Numbered from the stretch's first letter, positions 30,301 to 38,159 are shown. The stretch is DNA of 44,612 bases from a virus (IMGVR_UViG_3300000651_000001:1-44612), one strand, 5' to 3'. The notes: generated by a model not told the origin, from the letters alone. A program made the numbers and translations.

Positions 30301-30597
30301 GACACCAGCATCAGCCAGAGTCTGGAAGGCAATCTTGGCATCATCCAGCTTGTTCTTCAGGTTCTCTGGCCCGGTCACTGCCAAGGTTCTGAAGGCCTGA
30401 CTGAGTGACATGATTTTTTCGCCAGCATAGGCCACACTGTCACCAGTGCCATCCAGTTCTTCATTGAACTTGATGACATACTTGGTGGCTTCCCCGAAGC
30501 TGGCTTGGGCCTTGTCAGGCACAGAGGCAAAGGCTGCATCAAGGTCAGTCTGATCCCCCCTGAAGGTCAGAACTGCATCACCCAGTTCAATTGCCAT
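27364..30597 (-). CDS. Tail tape measure protein
   Basis: 1077 residues, the longest tail gene apart from the fibre. It is overwhelmingly alpha-helical with long coiled coils rich in Ala, Gln and Glu (for example AREDLKTVYQQEEADRLQYW) and hydrophobic spans near residue 200 (AFPAAAIIAFIGLLVEVTNK) and near residue 900. The C terminus is Gly/Pro-rich (PVPGGSGGGGNPSPGPGLPP) and ends in a small conserved-looking domain (LATGGLVSSPTLAVIGD). At roughly 0.15 nm per residue it would set a tail of about 160 nm. It starts 11 bases inside the chaperone gene, the classic siphovirus arrangement. Confidence 0.9.
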   Translation of the reverse strand: MAIELGDAVLTFRGDQTDLDAAFASVPDKAQASFGEATKYVIKFNEELDGTGDSVAYAGEKIMSLSQAFRTLAVTGPENLKNKLDDAKIAFQTLADAGVTAKGTLLQATAAVLQKEIAYRAALGENTQALQKQLEDVTRSIQKMGGTVSKPTQDMIKGFHESRGAVDLLSESIGIGIPRELKKVISELPGVSAALETAFPAAAIIAFIGLLVEVTNKIIEYREKQRELQQGWADYRLSATEALVDQRNKTIEAHAQLLEMTNGPLAAMDYRMQHLQETGRDTFESIKGQIKEVQDLMTKAGASPIFNPINAAAKQGLDEYILKLKEVRDATIKAFKGDGTDDPTKVFTAQLEVTSKAITELQERILRYRQQAGEMSAEDKKLNDAAVQSWLNQLEALMHINEQLKEQLNTTKEIEDAKEAAKAGKGASIAVREAQEELSQRLAQIELLKTQQEAAFNADKINATQWAEAQKKAANDAAAAQLDYDRVVVQTFSNINDHQQAQAAQAKLTTDTTLNAARQLQAQLTANKAIADAQIEDAKNQSDARIAAYKFEASEAHAAYLSHRIDAADWLLAEKVATDGIRAEEENLIRTEIQIYTASGQLHKAHQLQLQATKQEMENAAKALDDLSAAGRAHHDAIIKVMVDWDHMLQLHVEKEWEKQVKSAYKLAEALDKLKQSQAQLNDVREGISVSKQEEQIQFLADMGVLSEKQAREDLKTVYQQEEADRLQYWNSLIAQQNEKVLELRARLELGIASGLLSEDELNDLKRRLAEAEAAVYGTEGRIETIKADADSKITKLDHTMLRQATKSWNDYFTMLISGSLKSGTAIKALMTLTAQAIGQSVQAAVMGSQGMAAAMTTFLKSFLAAEAGIATVKALHEWAEYFSCLADPFLKGEFAGMHLAAALKWTGVAAACSIGGSMIPVPGGSGGGGNPSPGPGLPPMTSATTAGSGSSGGPNVTHLATGGLVSSPTLAVIGDSLTKAAGAREAILPLSDSRAMGAIADALADTLDTRFGAIAPPDLGTIIQQILGEVPMLQTHYHIKGDLIDHGALLRKQNRLVKKGMARNLATDAFRVTRRS

Positions 30598-30834
30598 TAG
30601 TCTTCACCACTGTGTAATCTGCCCCACCCATCCGGAACAGTTCCATGTCAGTCACAAACTTCTTCACCACGGCACCTTCTGACTTGGCAGCTGCTGGCTG
30701 CATGGCTCGGGTCTGGGCTTCAATGTCTTCCGTTCTTTTTCTGAACATCAGTGTGAACAGTTCTTCTGTCCAGTTGTCCAAGATGTATTCAGGAGTCAGG
30801 TGCCATTCTTTTATTGCAATGTAGAAGGCATCCC
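30587..30834 (-). CDS. Tail assembly chaperone T domain, reached by -1 frameshift
   Basis: This frame is open upstream of any proper start and reads ...TIGDAFYIAIKEWHLTPEYI then LDNWTEELFTLMFRKRTED, a pattern typical of GT-type chaperone extensions. It is -1 relative to the upstream G frame and overlaps its end. The two frames share GGGG at 30835-30832 (TCG GGG ATG becoming GGG GAT), a likely slip site. The fusion would be about 230 residues and would bind the tape measure during tail assembly. The TTG at 30781 is not needed as a start. Confidence 0.75.
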
Positions 30835-31272
30835 CGATGGTGGCTTGCTGTTCTTCTTCTCTGCCAGTTCTTCCACCAGTCTCACCTGTTGCGCCAGTGT
30901 CTGATAGCCCTGACGCTGGGCCAGGATAGGGTGCAGGCCAAAGCCCATGATCAGAGTGAAGGCCACATAGAACTGCTGTTCAGAGCCATCCAGCATCAGG
31001 TCTTTTTCTTCATCAGTCAGGTCATGAGTGATCTGCAGATAATCCTGCACAGCAGCAGCCATCTGCAGTGGGGCGTCTATCATGGCCTTCTTGAACTGGC
31101 CCACATCCTGAAACACATCCGGGCAGGCCAGCACTTCACTGAGTGCTGGGCTTAGTCGTTCGCGCCACTTCATGGCCTTTCGCATGGTCAGGGGCTTCAG
31201 TTCGTAGATCCTTTCCCCAATCTGCACAGTGAAGCCTGACTGGGTAACAATCTGATCTTCTGTTCTATCCAT
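30811..31272 (-). CDS. Tail assembly chaperone G
   Basis: 153 residues from ATG 31272, preceded by AAAGGAA. VQIGERIYELKPLTMRKAMK, WRERLSPALSEVL, LPLQM-like helices and EQQFYVAFTLIMGFGL form the helical core. The frame ends shortly after the tape-measure-proximal overlap (KPPSGMPSTLQ, stop at 30811). In siphoviruses this gene lies between major tail protein and tape measure and gives a second, longer product by frameshift. It follows the major-tail terminator, so expression should be lower than that of the tail tube. Confidence 0.8.
   Translation of the reverse strand: MDRTEDQIVTQSGFTVQIGERIYELKPLTMRKAMKWRERLSPALSEVLACPDVFQDVGQFKKAMIDAPLQMAAAVQDYLQITHDLTDEEKDLMLDGSEQQFYVAFTLIMGFGLHPILAQRQGYQTLAQQVRLVEELAEKKNSKPPSGMPSTLQ
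30832..30835 (-). other. Predicted -1 ribosomal frameshift site
   Basis: GGGG read as TCG GGG ATG in the G frame allows the GGG-decoding tRNA to slip back one base onto GGG, after which GAT GCC TTC TAC ATT continues into the open T frame. No canonical XXXYYYZ heptamer was found nearby, so the exact slip point could be a few codons upstream, where GAAGAAGAA repeats occur. Confidence 0.5.
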
Positions 31273-31291
31273 AGTGGTTCCTTTCAAAACC

Positions 31292-31323
31292 AAAAAAGTA
31301 GGGCAGCACTTGGGATGCTGCCC
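31292..31323 (-). terminator. Strong terminator after major tail gene
   Basis: GGGCAGCA (31301-31308) pairs with TGCTGCCC (31316-31323) around a 7-base loop, followed on the minus strand by TACTTTTTTGG. It would uncouple high tail-tube expression from the chaperone and tape-measure genes. Confidence 0.92.
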
Positions 31324-31361
31324 TGCTAGTGGCTGAACCTGCTGTCTGGGTCAGTGTTGGT

Positions 31362-31943
31362 TCAGCTACCTGCTGAATAGTCTGTGATCGAGTAGACATC
31401 CTTGGTGGCAGCTTTGGTGCTGTCACTCAGGGCACTGAAGGTGACATCCAAGGAAGGCACATCTTTCCTCAGATACTTCTGGGTGATGGCACTGATGATC
31501 TGTGCACGCCAGACCACAATGACCCGATTACTGGGTCCACTGGGTGAAGGGCCTTGGAAGCCCAGCACAAACTCAGTCAGCGGGTTGCCACTGCCCACAT
31601 CCAAGGTCTTGGTGCCAGTGCCCGGATTAGTCAGCACTGACATGGCAGTAACGTAGGCAAGATTTTCAATGTGCCGTTCCAGCAGCTTGGCCTTCACTTC
31701 CACTTTCAGGTCAGTGATGATCTGCAGCACCGGGCTGATGACTTCATCAGGCACAATGGGCTTCACACCGGGTGTGGTGGTGAATTCCACACCATCATCT
31801 GTGTAGCCTACAGGCTTGAAGCCTGCAGCAGTCCAAGTGGTGGAAGTGGGTGGCGTGGTCAGGGTAGGTGGTGGAGTCGCAGCAGGGGCCACATACAACA
31901 CAGCAGGCCCTGCAAAGACGTTTGCTGCATTAGGTTCAGCCAT
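31362..31943 (-). CDS. Major tail tube protein
   Basis: 193 residues with AAGGAG before ATG 31943. After a Pro/Thr-rich N terminus (PPTLTTPPTSTTWTAAGFKP) come beta-rich segments: VGYTDDGVEFTTTPGVKPIV, DEVISPVLQIITDLKVEVKA and RVIVVWRAQIISAITQKYL, as in tail-tube proteins of long-tailed phages. Its place between the tail terminator and the chaperones, its strong ribosome site and the strong terminator right after it all support the call. It would polymerise as rings around the tape measure. Confidence 0.85.
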   Translation of the reverse strand: MAEPNAANVFAGPAVLYVAPAATPPPTLTTPPTSTTWTAAGFKPVGYTDDGVEFTTTPGVKPIVPDEVISPVLQIITDLKVEVKAKLLERHIENLAYVTAMSVLTNPGTGTKTLDVGSGNPLTEFVLGFQGPSPSGPSNRVIVVWRAQIISAITQKYLRKDVPSLDVTFSALSDSTKAATKDVYSITDYSAGS

Positions 31944-31963
31944 CTAGTTGCTCCTTGTGTGGA

Positions 31964-32389
31964 CTAACTTCTGAAGTCATTGCTGGTGCACTTCAAGCCA
32001 TAAAAGGAAAGAACAGTGGCATAACCTGTTTCAGGGTCCACCACATCTTGATCTGCCCCTTCTTGCAGGCAGCTGATCACATAACCATCCTGATCAAAGT
32101 CTTTGCTGGTTTGCTGGTGAATCAGATTGAAGACTTCAATGGAACGGGCAGAGGCAACTGGGAACTGTTCCGCATCTGCCCAGACCCGGATCTGCACACT
32201 GGGCATGAAAAGATCTGCTTCCGAGTGGGCCAGCCCACCCCGTCTGCTGATGACAATCCATGGCCCGTCTTTGGGGTTGAAACCATCGAAGGTTTCCGGG
32301 CGCCATTCGGGCAGCACCGGAGCAGACACACGTTCTGTGCCAAGGCCTTCTGCAATCCACCTTCTGAGCAGGGCATTGGCATCAATCAC
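31964..32389 (-). CDS. Tail terminator (tail completion) protein
   Basis: 141 residues from a GTG start. MIDANALLRRWIAEGLGTER, DGPWIVISRRGGLAHSEADL, SVQIRVWADAEQFPVASARS and IEVFNLIHQQT match the DUF3168/gpU-like pattern: a small protein with central strand VQIRVW and a following helix. It precedes the major tail gene, the usual order. It caps the tail tube and joins it to the head. No ribosome site is evident. Confidence 0.75.
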   Translation of the reverse strand: MIDANALLRRWIAEGLGTERVSAPVLPEWRPETFDGFNPKDGPWIVISRRGGLAHSEADLFMPSVQIRVWADAEQFPVASARSIEVFNLIHQQTSKDFDQDGYVISCLQEGADQDVVDPETGYATVLSFYGLKCTSNDFRS

Positions 32390-32395
32390 AGCAGA

Positions 32396-32842
32396 TTATG
32401 GGGCACCAAGCAGATTGTGGGCTTCCAGTGCAGCCTTCATCAGACTGCTGGTGCTTTGTCCACCACGTTTCTTCGATGATCCACCTTGCAGTTGCACTCT
32501 GATCTTGTCTGCCAGTGTGGGCAGATGGGTGGCAGCTGCTGGGTAGATGTAAGGGTGGGCTTCCCTGTGCCTGCCACCAACTTCAATGTATCCACCATAA
32601 CCGGATTCAGTCCAGACTTTGCCACCAATACCATTGGGATAGGCTCTTGACATGTAGCGAATGCTGGCAGCGTTGTAACCTGGTGGGTGATGGTGACTGC
32701 CCGTCAGGCTCTTGGGACTAAGTGCAGCAGCATCCCTTGCAATGGCTTTCATCACTGCATCAAGTTCTTCCAAGGTCACTTCTTTGGTCATGGCCTGTGC
32801 TTCATGAGTCTTCAGAAACAGGGTGAAGCCAGCATCAGCCAT
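32396..32842 (-). CDS. HK97 gp10-like neck/tail component
   Basis: 148 residues. VTLEELDAVMKAIARDAAAL, SPKSLTGSHHHPPGYNAASI and especially YGGYIEVGGRHREAHPYIYPAAATHLPTLADKI match the HK97 gp10 family, whose signature is a G-x-x-VE-x-G...PYI-x-PA motif. These proteins take part in head-tail joining. A helical C terminus follows. The next gene, the tail terminator, begins 7 bases after its stop. Confidence 0.85.
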   Translation of the reverse strand: MADAGFTLFLKTHEAQAMTKEVTLEELDAVMKAIARDAAALSPKSLTGSHHHPPGYNAASIRYMSRAYPNGIGGKVWTESGYGGYIEVGGRHREAHPYIYPAAATHLPTLADKIRVQLQGGSSKKRGGQSTSSLMKAALEAHNLLGAP

Positions 32843-32851
32843 GATCTTTGT

Positions 32852-33292
32852 CTATTGCACAGGTGGTGGGGTGAAGAAGCTGGGCAGCACTTCTTCCACC
32901 CTGCATTCAAGGTGGTGAATGGTGTCATTCAACCGGGCACGTTGGGCATTGACTGACAGGATGTTCAGCCATCTGCTTTCAATCACCAGATACAGGGCAG
33001 GATGCACTTGGAATTCCTGTTCTCTCATGAAGACTTTATAGTGGCCCATGGCCACTTCTTTTGCTGTCTTGTATTCATCACCCGGCGTGGGATTGCTTTT
33101 GCCTTCACTGCTGATCCTGCAGGGCACTGTGGCAGCAATTCGCACGGGAAACTGAACAGGCTGGCCATACTTGTCCACAGAACCACCTGTGATCCGGTAG
33201 ATGTCACAGACATGGTTCAGCAGATTGTCAAAGGGATCTGGGGTGGTAACAAGTGGATCACCCCAGCCTGACTGCCCATAACCGGATGACAT
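32852..33292 (-). CDS. Head closure (stopper)-like protein
   Basis: 146 residues, beta-rich: HVCDIYRITGGSVDKYGQPV, QFPVRIAATVPCRIS, YKVFMREQEFQVHPALYLVI and EVLPSFFTPPP. Small beta-barrel proteins with this layout and the CDIYRxTGxxxDxYGxP opening are head closure proteins that seal the neck under the portal. Position between adaptor-side genes and gp10 fits. The assignment combines pattern and position. Confidence 0.7.
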   Translation of the reverse strand: MSSGYGQSGWGDPLVTTPDPFDNLLNHVCDIYRITGGSVDKYGQPVQFPVRIAATVPCRISSEGKSNPTPGDEYKTAKEVAMGHYKVFMREQEFQVHPALYLVIESRWLNILSVNAQRARLNDTIHHLECRVEEVLPSFFTPPPVQ

Positions 33293-33294
33293 GA

Positions 33295-33615
33295 CTATGC
33301 AGGTGTTTCTGCTGCCTTCTGTTCAGCATCAGCTGGGGCACTGGGCTTGGGAATGAACTGCAGTTTGTCGTTGTCCCAGTTGGTGCTGTTCACATCAATG
33401 CCCAGCCTTTGCATGTATTCCTGCAGCAGTTTGTTATATTCGGCCTGACAGCTGCCAGCCTGCTGCATCAGAATGTTGGCCTGCTCCTGTGCCTGATTCT
33501 TGATGGTGGCAGCATTGGCTTCATATCTGGCCTGTCTGGCTTGGATGGTTCGCAACATCAGCTGCTGTTCTGCAGTCAGCTGTCTGATTTTTCCATTCTT
33601 GTGATTTTTCACCAT
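33295..33615 (-). CDS. Helical hypothetical virion-module protein (106 aa)
   Basis: A Gln/Ala-rich coiled-coil protein (LTAEQQLMLRTIQARQARYE, then ANAATIKNQAQEQANILMQQ) with a Pro/Ala C terminus. It overlaps the previous gene by 7 bases and is followed closely by the head-closure gene. It could be a scaffold-like or minor virion protein; no family is recognised. Confidence 0.6.
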   Translation of the reverse strand: MVKNHKNGKIRQLTAEQQLMLRTIQARQARYEANAATIKNQAQEQANILMQQAGSCQAEYNKLLQEYMQRLGIDVNSTNWDNDKLQFIPKPSAPADAEQKAAETPA

Positions 33616-33998
33616 GGCACTTGCACTCCGGGCATGATCCCTGAAGACCCTGCTGCATACACTTCAGCCTGATTTCTGTCTGCCTTCAGCTGATTCACAA
33701 AGGTGTTCAGGGCACCAGCTGGGGCCTGCCCTGAAAGGTTCATGGGTGTGCCATCGGCAAAGGTGCCTGTGGCAGTCCACTTCCCTGTCAGAAGATCCAT
33801 CACCATGGTGGCAGGGGCAGAGTACACACCTATATTCAGATTGGGTGGTGATCCCTGCACAGCACCCATTTCAAAGTGGAAGGTAGCCACGTTGCCAATC
33901 AGGTCCACTTGGTAACCAGTGCATGCACCTTGGGTATTGTTTTCCTTGGTCTGATCATTCAGTGCAACTTTTCTGGGTGTGGTCAGAGTAATGGACAT
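33609..33998 (-). CDS. Hypothetical beta-rich protein (129 aa)
   Basis: MSITLTTPRKVALNDQTKEN, GYQVDLIGNVATFHFEMGAV, MVMDLLTGKWTATGTFADGT and SGQAPAGALNTFVNQLKADR: alternating strands with a terminal helix. It directly follows the large fibre-like gene (10-base gap). It may be a fibre-associated or head/neck decoration protein; nothing more specific can be supported. Confidence 0.6.
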   Translation of the reverse strand: MSITLTTPRKVALNDQTKENNTQGACTGYQVDLIGNVATFHFEMGAVQGSPPNLNIGVYSAPATMVMDLLTGKWTATGTFADGTPMNLSGQAPAGALNTFVNQLKADRNQAEVYAAGSSGIMPGVQVPW

Positions 33999-34007
33999 GT
34001 GATTGCC

Positions 34008-37000
34008 TCACACAGCGTAGTAAGGAATTTTCCTGTCAGTGCCACCAATGTTCACAATCAGGTAACCAGCCACCTGTGAAGGTGGTGCACCACTGGCCCC
34101 AGCAGTGGCACTGGCTGCAGTGTTAGTGGTCGGCACTTTGATCTTCCCAGTGTTGGTGATGGAAAACTGAGTAACACCACCAGTGACGCCAGCCTGTAGG
34201 TCTAACAGCAGATTGGCAGTTCCCAGTAGAGCAGTTTCGACAATGTTAACCAGAAGACCTGTATAATTGCCAGAGGCTGACCCAGTTTGGTTGACCGCGA
34301 AGTTAACATCTAGGCCATAATATGCCGCAGTCCCAGCAGAAGGTGAAAAGGTGCCACCTATATACGTGCTAATCATATAGCCAGATGTTGCTGTGATGTT
34401 ACCGCCACCACCATATCCCAAGCTGATGCCGATATTATTCGGCTGGTTGGTTGCAAAGGATCGTAACGTGATGCTATTTGATGCAAACGTCATGTTTCCT
34501 GCACCATTGCCGCCAGTGTAAAAATTAAAGCCAGCACCGGAACTTGGCCCGTTCCAGTTCAATGCAGTAGTTGTGCCGTTATTGGGTGAACTTACTGACC
34601 ATGAATTGGACAATAAGATGCCTGCAGTGTTCACTGCAGCTGGTGTGAACACATTGAAGGCCACAGCAGCATTGCCAGCTGTGCCAGTGTGAGTAAAGGT
34701 TAGCGTTGATTGACCATTGGTGCCATTGGCCAGCACATTCTGAATAGTCCACTTATCTTCTGCACTGGCTGACCCATTCCAGTATTGGCCTGACAGTGTA
34801 AGCAGGGGTGAAGACTGGGACACAGAAGAAGTGGCGGCTGTAGCATTCAGCTGCTTCATGTTCCCAACATTGTCCACTGTGAATCTGGACAGGCCACCAG
34901 TGGCACCAGCTTGTAGATCCAACAGCAGCTTGTTAGTGCCACCCACTGCAGTTTCAACCACATTCACCTGAAGTGCAGTGTAGTCACCATTGGCACCACC
35001 AGTCTGATTGATAGTGGGTGCAACATTCAATGCAACCAGTTTGGCAGTGCCACTGGTAGGTGCAAACAACACATTGCCATTGCTGTTTCCACCCAGACCT
35101 ATCTGTACAGCTGTCACAATGCCTGCTGTGGCTGTTAGCCCACCGTTATTACCCAGCGTGACACAGGCATTGCCAGCACCATTTGAAAATGAACCAAGGA
35201 TGGCTGGCCCTGTATTGGGTACTTGTGTGGTGTAGTAAGACCAACCAGAACCATTGAAGCCAATGTTTACAAAGTTTGCCGCCCCCCCATAGAACCTAAC
35301 CAGACCTGCACTAGAATTGTTGCCGATTTGAAAACATGAAGCTGTGGTGGTAGCTTGCCAAAATCCAGTATCCAGACTGCCAAAGCACAGACTGGGCTTC
35401 CCAGCTGCACCTGCTGGAAACACTGCAGCAGCTTGGCCAGTGCTTCCACTATGGGTGAAGGTCAGCAGACTGGTGCCATTGGTGCCATTGGCCAGCACAT
35501 TCTGCAGGGTCCAGAAGTCTTCAGTGTCAACACTCCCATTCCAGTATCTGCCAGACAGTGTGAGCAGTGGACTGCTTTGCGACACACTTGCAGTGGCTGG
35601 TGTGATGTTGGCCCACTTCCATGTGATGGGGCTGGTGAACTGAAAGACAGAACCAAAAGCACCATTGGAAAGGGTCAGTGCTCCAGTGGCATTGCCAATC
35701 TGATTCCATGGGACTGCACCTGATGGAATCTGCCCTGCAGCAATTGACCCTGACAGGTCACTGAAGGCAGGCTGGGCTGCAACAGGCACACCATCAGTGC
35801 CAATGGATGTCAGAAACTTGTTTGCAACAGCAGCAAGGCTCTTGACTCCACCCAAGGTGGAAGCTGTTGGTGTGATTAGCTGGGCAGCTGCAATGCTGCC
35901 AGACAGATCAGTGAAGGCAGGCTGGGCTGCACTGAATAGACCCTGCCCGGTCATGCCAGTTAGAAACTGGTGCAGCACCGCTGCCTTGGCTTGCACAGTG
36001 GTGGAATTTTGATCAGGGATATTGATGGCCCGGATGGCCCCACTGGCCACATTACTCAGATCAATCTCTGCCTGCTTGGTTTGGTCCGTGGGATCTACAA
36101 ACCTCCCAGACAACATGAACTGATCTTGGAATTCCACTGTTCCCTTGGTGACCAAGATGGCCCGATTGTCACCATACAAGTCAGTATTGGTCCAATCATC
36201 AATCTGCAGGCCCACCATGGTGCCAATTTCCCCACCATCAGATGTGTCTGGTGTTTCCAGATGGATGCCAATCAGGCTGGTGATGGTATTGCCATTCAGG
36301 GCCACAGTGAGAAGATCCAGACCTGTGCCTGTGCCGATCAGGCCAGTGCCCGGTGCAGTGGCTGCAGCTGCCACACCCAGATTCAGTGCAACTGCAGTGT
36401 CAGCTGTGCCAATGCCAGTGGAATTGTCCACGCTGGCATCAATATCTGCACCCAGCAGATTGTGCACATGGGCACCACCCACAGCCACACTGGCTGTGCT
36501 GCTGCTGCCTTCCAGTACATCAAGCACCTGTGGGCTGAAGATCTGGGCAGTGATGAAGGCAGAACACAGGGTGCCTGATGGACTGTCAGCTGTGTCTTGG
36601 TATCGGGCATGCAATTCCACCATGTTGGGGAAGTCCACATCAGTGATGGCTGCAGGATAGTTCTGGAACACATGCAGGGCTTCTGCATTGTCACCAAAAT
36701 AGTGGCCATCAATTTCCCCAATGGCCAGCCTTTGAATGCCGGAAGCACCATAACTGAAAATTGATCTATTAGTGGGTGGCCATGCTGCTGCAGATGTTGG
36801 CCCCAGTTTCAAAGTCTTGTTTACGTGATCAAAGGTAAAGAGTGGATCTGCACCTAGGGCGCCCGCCAGGTTAAATTGGACTTCAGTGTCTGCACCAGCC
36901 ACACTGCTTTCACCAGCTTCACCAGTTTCAATGGCTGTGACCCTTGCATCCAGTGCTGTGTCAGCTGCTGCCCTGTCACTGGTTTCAGTGGACAGGCCCA

Positions 37001-37280
37001 ACTGCAGTGCATTCAGATCAGTGGTCAGGTTGGTGATCTTGGATTGGGACAGGTCAGGAATGTCAGCTTCTACCAGTGCTCTAAGGCTGGACACACCTGC
37101 AGCACCATCCGGTGTGGCAATGACCTGATTGGCTGCACCTGAAGGAAGATTCACTGCAGTTTCAAGGGCACCAATGGTGTCATTGATTTCCTGCAGGTTT
37201 TCATTCATCTTCTCGCCCCAGTTATGCTCACCTGTGCTGAACTGCCACAAATCTAATGGGGCACCTGTTTGGAAAGGCAT
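34008..37280 (-). CDS. Large fibre-like protein (1090 aa) inside the head module
   Basis: The N terminus (LDLWQFSTGEHNWGEKMNEN then a coiled coil) and repeats such as PAFTDLSGSIAAAQL/PAFSDLSGSIAAGQI are typical of tail fibres. Two long duplicated blocks are visible: SVSQSSPLLTLSG-x-YWNGS with QNVLANGTNG-x-S-x-LTFTH, encoded near 35440-35610 and again near 34690-34835; and NQTG..NYT..LVN.VETA with LLLDLQAG.TGG, encoded near 34890-35010 and 34170-34300. The end GYLIVNIGGTDRKIPYY is a common fibre C terminus. Such genes normally follow the tail genes, so a head or neck fibre is possible. Part of the C-terminal half differs in base composition. Confidence 0.8.
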   Translation of the reverse strand: MPFQTGAPLDLWQFSTGEHNWGEKMNENLQEINDTIGALETAVNLPSGAANQVIATPDGAAGVSSLRALVEADIPDLSQSKITNLTTDLNALQLGLSTETSDRAAADTALDARVTAIETGEAGESSVAGADTEVQFNLAGALGADPLFTFDHVNKTLKLGPTSAAAWPPTNRSIFSYGASGIQRLAIGEIDGHYFGDNAEALHVFQNYPAAITDVDFPNMVELHARYQDTADSPSGTLCSAFITAQIFSPQVLDVLEGSSSTASVAVGGAHVHNLLGADIDASVDNSTGIGTADTAVALNLGVAAAATAPGTGLIGTGTGLDLLTVALNGNTITSLIGIHLETPDTSDGGEIGTMVGLQIDDWTNTDLYGDNRAILVTKGTVEFQDQFMLSGRFVDPTDQTKQAEIDLSNVASGAIRAINIPDQNSTTVQAKAAVLHQFLTGMTGQGLFSAAQPAFTDLSGSIAAAQLITPTASTLGGVKSLAAVANKFLTSIGTDGVPVAAQPAFSDLSGSIAAGQIPSGAVPWNQIGNATGALTLSNGAFGSVFQFTSPITWKWANITPATASVSQSSPLLTLSGRYWNGSVDTEDFWTLQNVLANGTNGTSLLTFTHSGSTGQAAAVFPAGAAGKPSLCFGSLDTGFWQATTTASCFQIGNNSSAGLVRFYGGAANFVNIGFNGSGWSYYTTQVPNTGPAILGSFSNGAGNACVTLGNNGGLTATAGIVTAVQIGLGGNSNGNVLFAPTSGTAKLVALNVAPTINQTGGANGDYTALQVNVVETAVGGTNKLLLDLQAGATGGLSRFTVDNVGNMKQLNATAATSSVSQSSPLLTLSGQYWNGSASAEDKWTIQNVLANGTNGQSTLTFTHTGTAGNAAVAFNVFTPAAVNTAGILLSNSWSVSSPNNGTTTALNWNGPSSGAGFNFYTGGNGAGNMTFASNSITLRSFATNQPNNIGISLGYGGGGNITATSGYMISTYIGGTFSPSAGTAAYYGLDVNFAVNQTGSASGNYTGLLVNIVETALLGTANLLLDLQAGVTGGVTQFSITNTGKIKVPTTNTAASATAGASGAPPSQVAGYLIVNIGGTDRKIPYYAV

Positions 37281-37282
37281 AG

Positions 37283-37975
37283 CTACACCACAATCCTTTT
37301 GTACTGTTCAATTACATCCATGACCCCTGCAGGGATCTGGATGCCCATGTAGTCAATGGCCAGCCTGCCACTGCCTGCACTTTCTGAGTAATCGCCAATC
37401 TGCACACTGCCAATGCCCGGATTGCCAGCCTGCACCTGTGCCAGATTTCTCTTGAAGGCAATCCACTCCACACAGGCCTGCTGCAAGGCTGGGGGAACGT
37501 TCCCATAACCAGCGTTGTAAGTGACCACCATCTGGGGTGCATTGGAAAAGCAGGTGCAATACGTTATGGGCCAGCCACAGCAGTCACAGCTGGCCACACC
37601 CACCAGTTCAAAGAACTGATTGTTTTCAGGATTCAGATCCTGATAGAACCTGTAGCCAGATGGATTGTCGAATGGCTTACTGTCATCCCACTCCAGAACT
37701 TCCTGCCCACCAATCAGCACTTCTTCAATGGCATTCACCGGATAATGCTTCAGATAGATCTTGGAACATGAAGGCAGAGTGGGAAAGTAATCTGTGAAAT
37801 CCTGAGCAGGCATCAGATCCTGGCGGCAGATAGCATTCAGCAATTGCTGACTTACAGGCAGGATCAGTGAATCAATGGTGGTGTCAGCAGTTTCAGAGTC
37901 AATGCCAAGGAAGGCTTTCACCTGTGCAGCAGTGCAGAGTGTGATGGGCTGATTGCTGGCTCTAGTCTTGGCCAT
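37283..37975 (-). CDS. Head-tail adaptor protein (gp6-like)
   Basis: 230 residues from ATG 37975. LCTAAQVKAFLGIDSETADTTIDSLILPVSQQLLNAICRQ at the start, YLKHYPVNAIEEVLIGGQEV in the middle, and VVTYNAGYGNVPPALQQACVEWIAFKR matches the gp6/DUF-type adaptor pattern (YxAGYxxxPxxLxxAxxxW). A small Cys cluster (CDCCGWPITYCTC) is an unusual insertion that could bind metal. It attaches beneath the portal ring. A longer frame from 38029 overlaps the neighbour more and is not used. Confidence 0.85.
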   Translation of the reverse strand: MAKTRASNQPITLCTAAQVKAFLGIDSETADTTIDSLILPVSQQLLNAICRQDLMPAQDFTDYFPTLPSCSKIYLKHYPVNAIEEVLIGGQEVLEWDDSKPFDNPSGYRFYQDLNPENNQFFELVGVASCDCCGWPITYCTCFSNAPQMVVTYNAGYGNVPPALQQACVEWIAFKRNLAQVQAGNPGIGSVQIGDYSESAGSGRLAIDYMGIQIPAGVMDVIEQYKRIVV

Positions 37976-38159
37976 GGTTCTTCTTCTCTGTCTGCTTGAA
38001 TTCCTTTGGACCCACACCGGATCTGTCACCGGGCAGGATCAGCACCACTGCCACACCATAGCCCAGCAGAATGTCCACCAGATCATCAGGCAGACAATAC
38101 TTCTGGCCCTTCTTCAGCTTTTCAAAATTGGCAGTCATCTTGACCCATTGCCGTTTCAT
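37962..38159 (-). CDS. Small LPD-motif protein (65 aa or shorter)
   Basis: ATGs at 38159 and 38138 are possible; both lie right after a strong terminator hairpin. The core KLKKGQKYCLPDDLVDILLGYGVAVVL resembles the N terminus of the protein at 44062-44391 (KEQDYFLPDAVAQKLISNGTAVSL), so the two share a small LPD module I have seen in other phage head-region proteins. The tail is basic. The function is unknown. Confidence 0.6.
   Translation of the reverse strand: MKRQWVKMTANFEKLKKGQKYCLPDDLVDILLGYGVAVVLILPGDRSGVGPKEFKQTEKKNHGQD

Noticed and set aside
29401-30408. Plus-strand frame of 335 codons opposite the tape measure
   Set aside because: Long antisense frames are expected opposite helical, stop-poor coding DNA; it has no domain and no ribosome site.
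30587-30781. Independent 64-residue gene starting at TTG 30781
   Set aside because: The frame is open and clearly coding upstream of this TTG (AIKEWHLTPEYI), so it is the 3' part of a frameshifted chaperone, not a separate gene.
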